NCBI GenBank assembly: GCA_016490735.1
Contig: JAEMWC010000995.1
Coordinates: 200,001 to 264,000 of the forward strand
Origin: Pachyseris speciosa
Lineage: Eukaryota > Cnidaria > Anthozoa > Scleractinia > Pachyseridae
Length of the DNA stretch: 64,000 bases
Direction of reading: 5' to 3'
Shown: positions 63,957 to 64,000 of the stretch, in pieces
Numbering within the stretch: position 1 is the stretch's first letter
Layout of the letters: every line of letters begins with the position of its first letter
Program-made: the position numbers and the translations under genes
Notes under the pieces: model-generated
What the model was told of the DNA's origin: nothing
What the model saw: the letters and a program-made list of their open reading frames with translations, nothing else
The model's database searches: none

Positions 63957-64000
63957 TGGCGTAAGTGGCGGATTAGAACGGTTAACTTGGTTAGAATTAC

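Larger units (their letters stand above)
61375..64000 (-). mobile_element. Penelope-like element, GIY-YIG type, runs off right edge
   Basis: Coding pieces of one element lie in order on the minus strand, followed by a terminal block near 61395-61430 (ATTTCGGGAGGCACAGCC then TTCATCAGGGTG) typical of Penelope-like ends. The RT part enters from the right edge. The element seems recent: long frames remain open. Confidence 0.82.

Overview
The window is animal nuclear DNA, most likely from an anthozoan cnidarian such as a stony coral. Signs are introns with GT..AG junctions, a receptor tyrosine kinase (RTK) with fibronectin III (FN3) exons, Penelope-like, BEL/Pao, CR1/L2-like, Tc1/mariner, hAT and Crypton elements, many foldback MITEs, and an AT-rich background. 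The organism call is inference; no database search was possible.

The backbone is the 3' part of one plus-strand RTK gene, about 1.7-41.3 kb. Eleven exons can be placed with matching phases: FN3 (1749-2054), FN3 (25027-25320), transmembrane (ends 28965), and eight kinase exons from 29202 to the stop at 41257. The 5' part lies left of the window.

The 23-kb intron between the two FN3 exons holds three tRNA-related repeat copies (one split by a decayed BEL/Pao element), a decayed Tc1/mariner transposase, a broken HUH-endonuclease (Rep-like) gene, a CR1/L2-like LINE fragment, and, at about 11.7-20.2 kb, a block of virus-like genes. That block encodes an adenain-like protease fused to a pX/pVI-like region, a jelly-roll capsid-like fragment, an A32-type packaging ATPase, three fibre-like proteins (two with collagen-like stalks, one with a lectin-like head), a possible phospholipase-A2-like protein, a membrane protein and zinc-ribbon proteins. 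It resembles an adintovirus/Polinton late-gene cluster without visible DNA polymerase B or integrase, and several genes are broken. I consider it the most unusual content.

The later RTK introns hold a Tc1/IS630-type transposon with TIRs of about 400 bp whose right arm is interrupted by a second foldback element (25.7-28.75 kb), and a CAGGG-ended element carrying Penelope-like fragments (34.1-36.7 kb). A microsatellite also forms the polypyrimidine tract of one kinase exon.

From 41.3 kb on there is no conserved host gene that I can identify. There is a Penelope-like fragment abutted by a LINE (43.0-45.6 kb). A 1-kb repeat occurs in inverted copies at 46.3 and 59.5 kb, and its left copy is split by a 7.9-kb insertion with an intact 450-aa Crypton-type tyrosine recombinase, a second broken Crypton-like gene and a 105-bp minisatellite. 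A broken hAT transposase, several MITEs, and a Penelope-like element running off the right edge follow. All boundaries and similarities were judged by eye.
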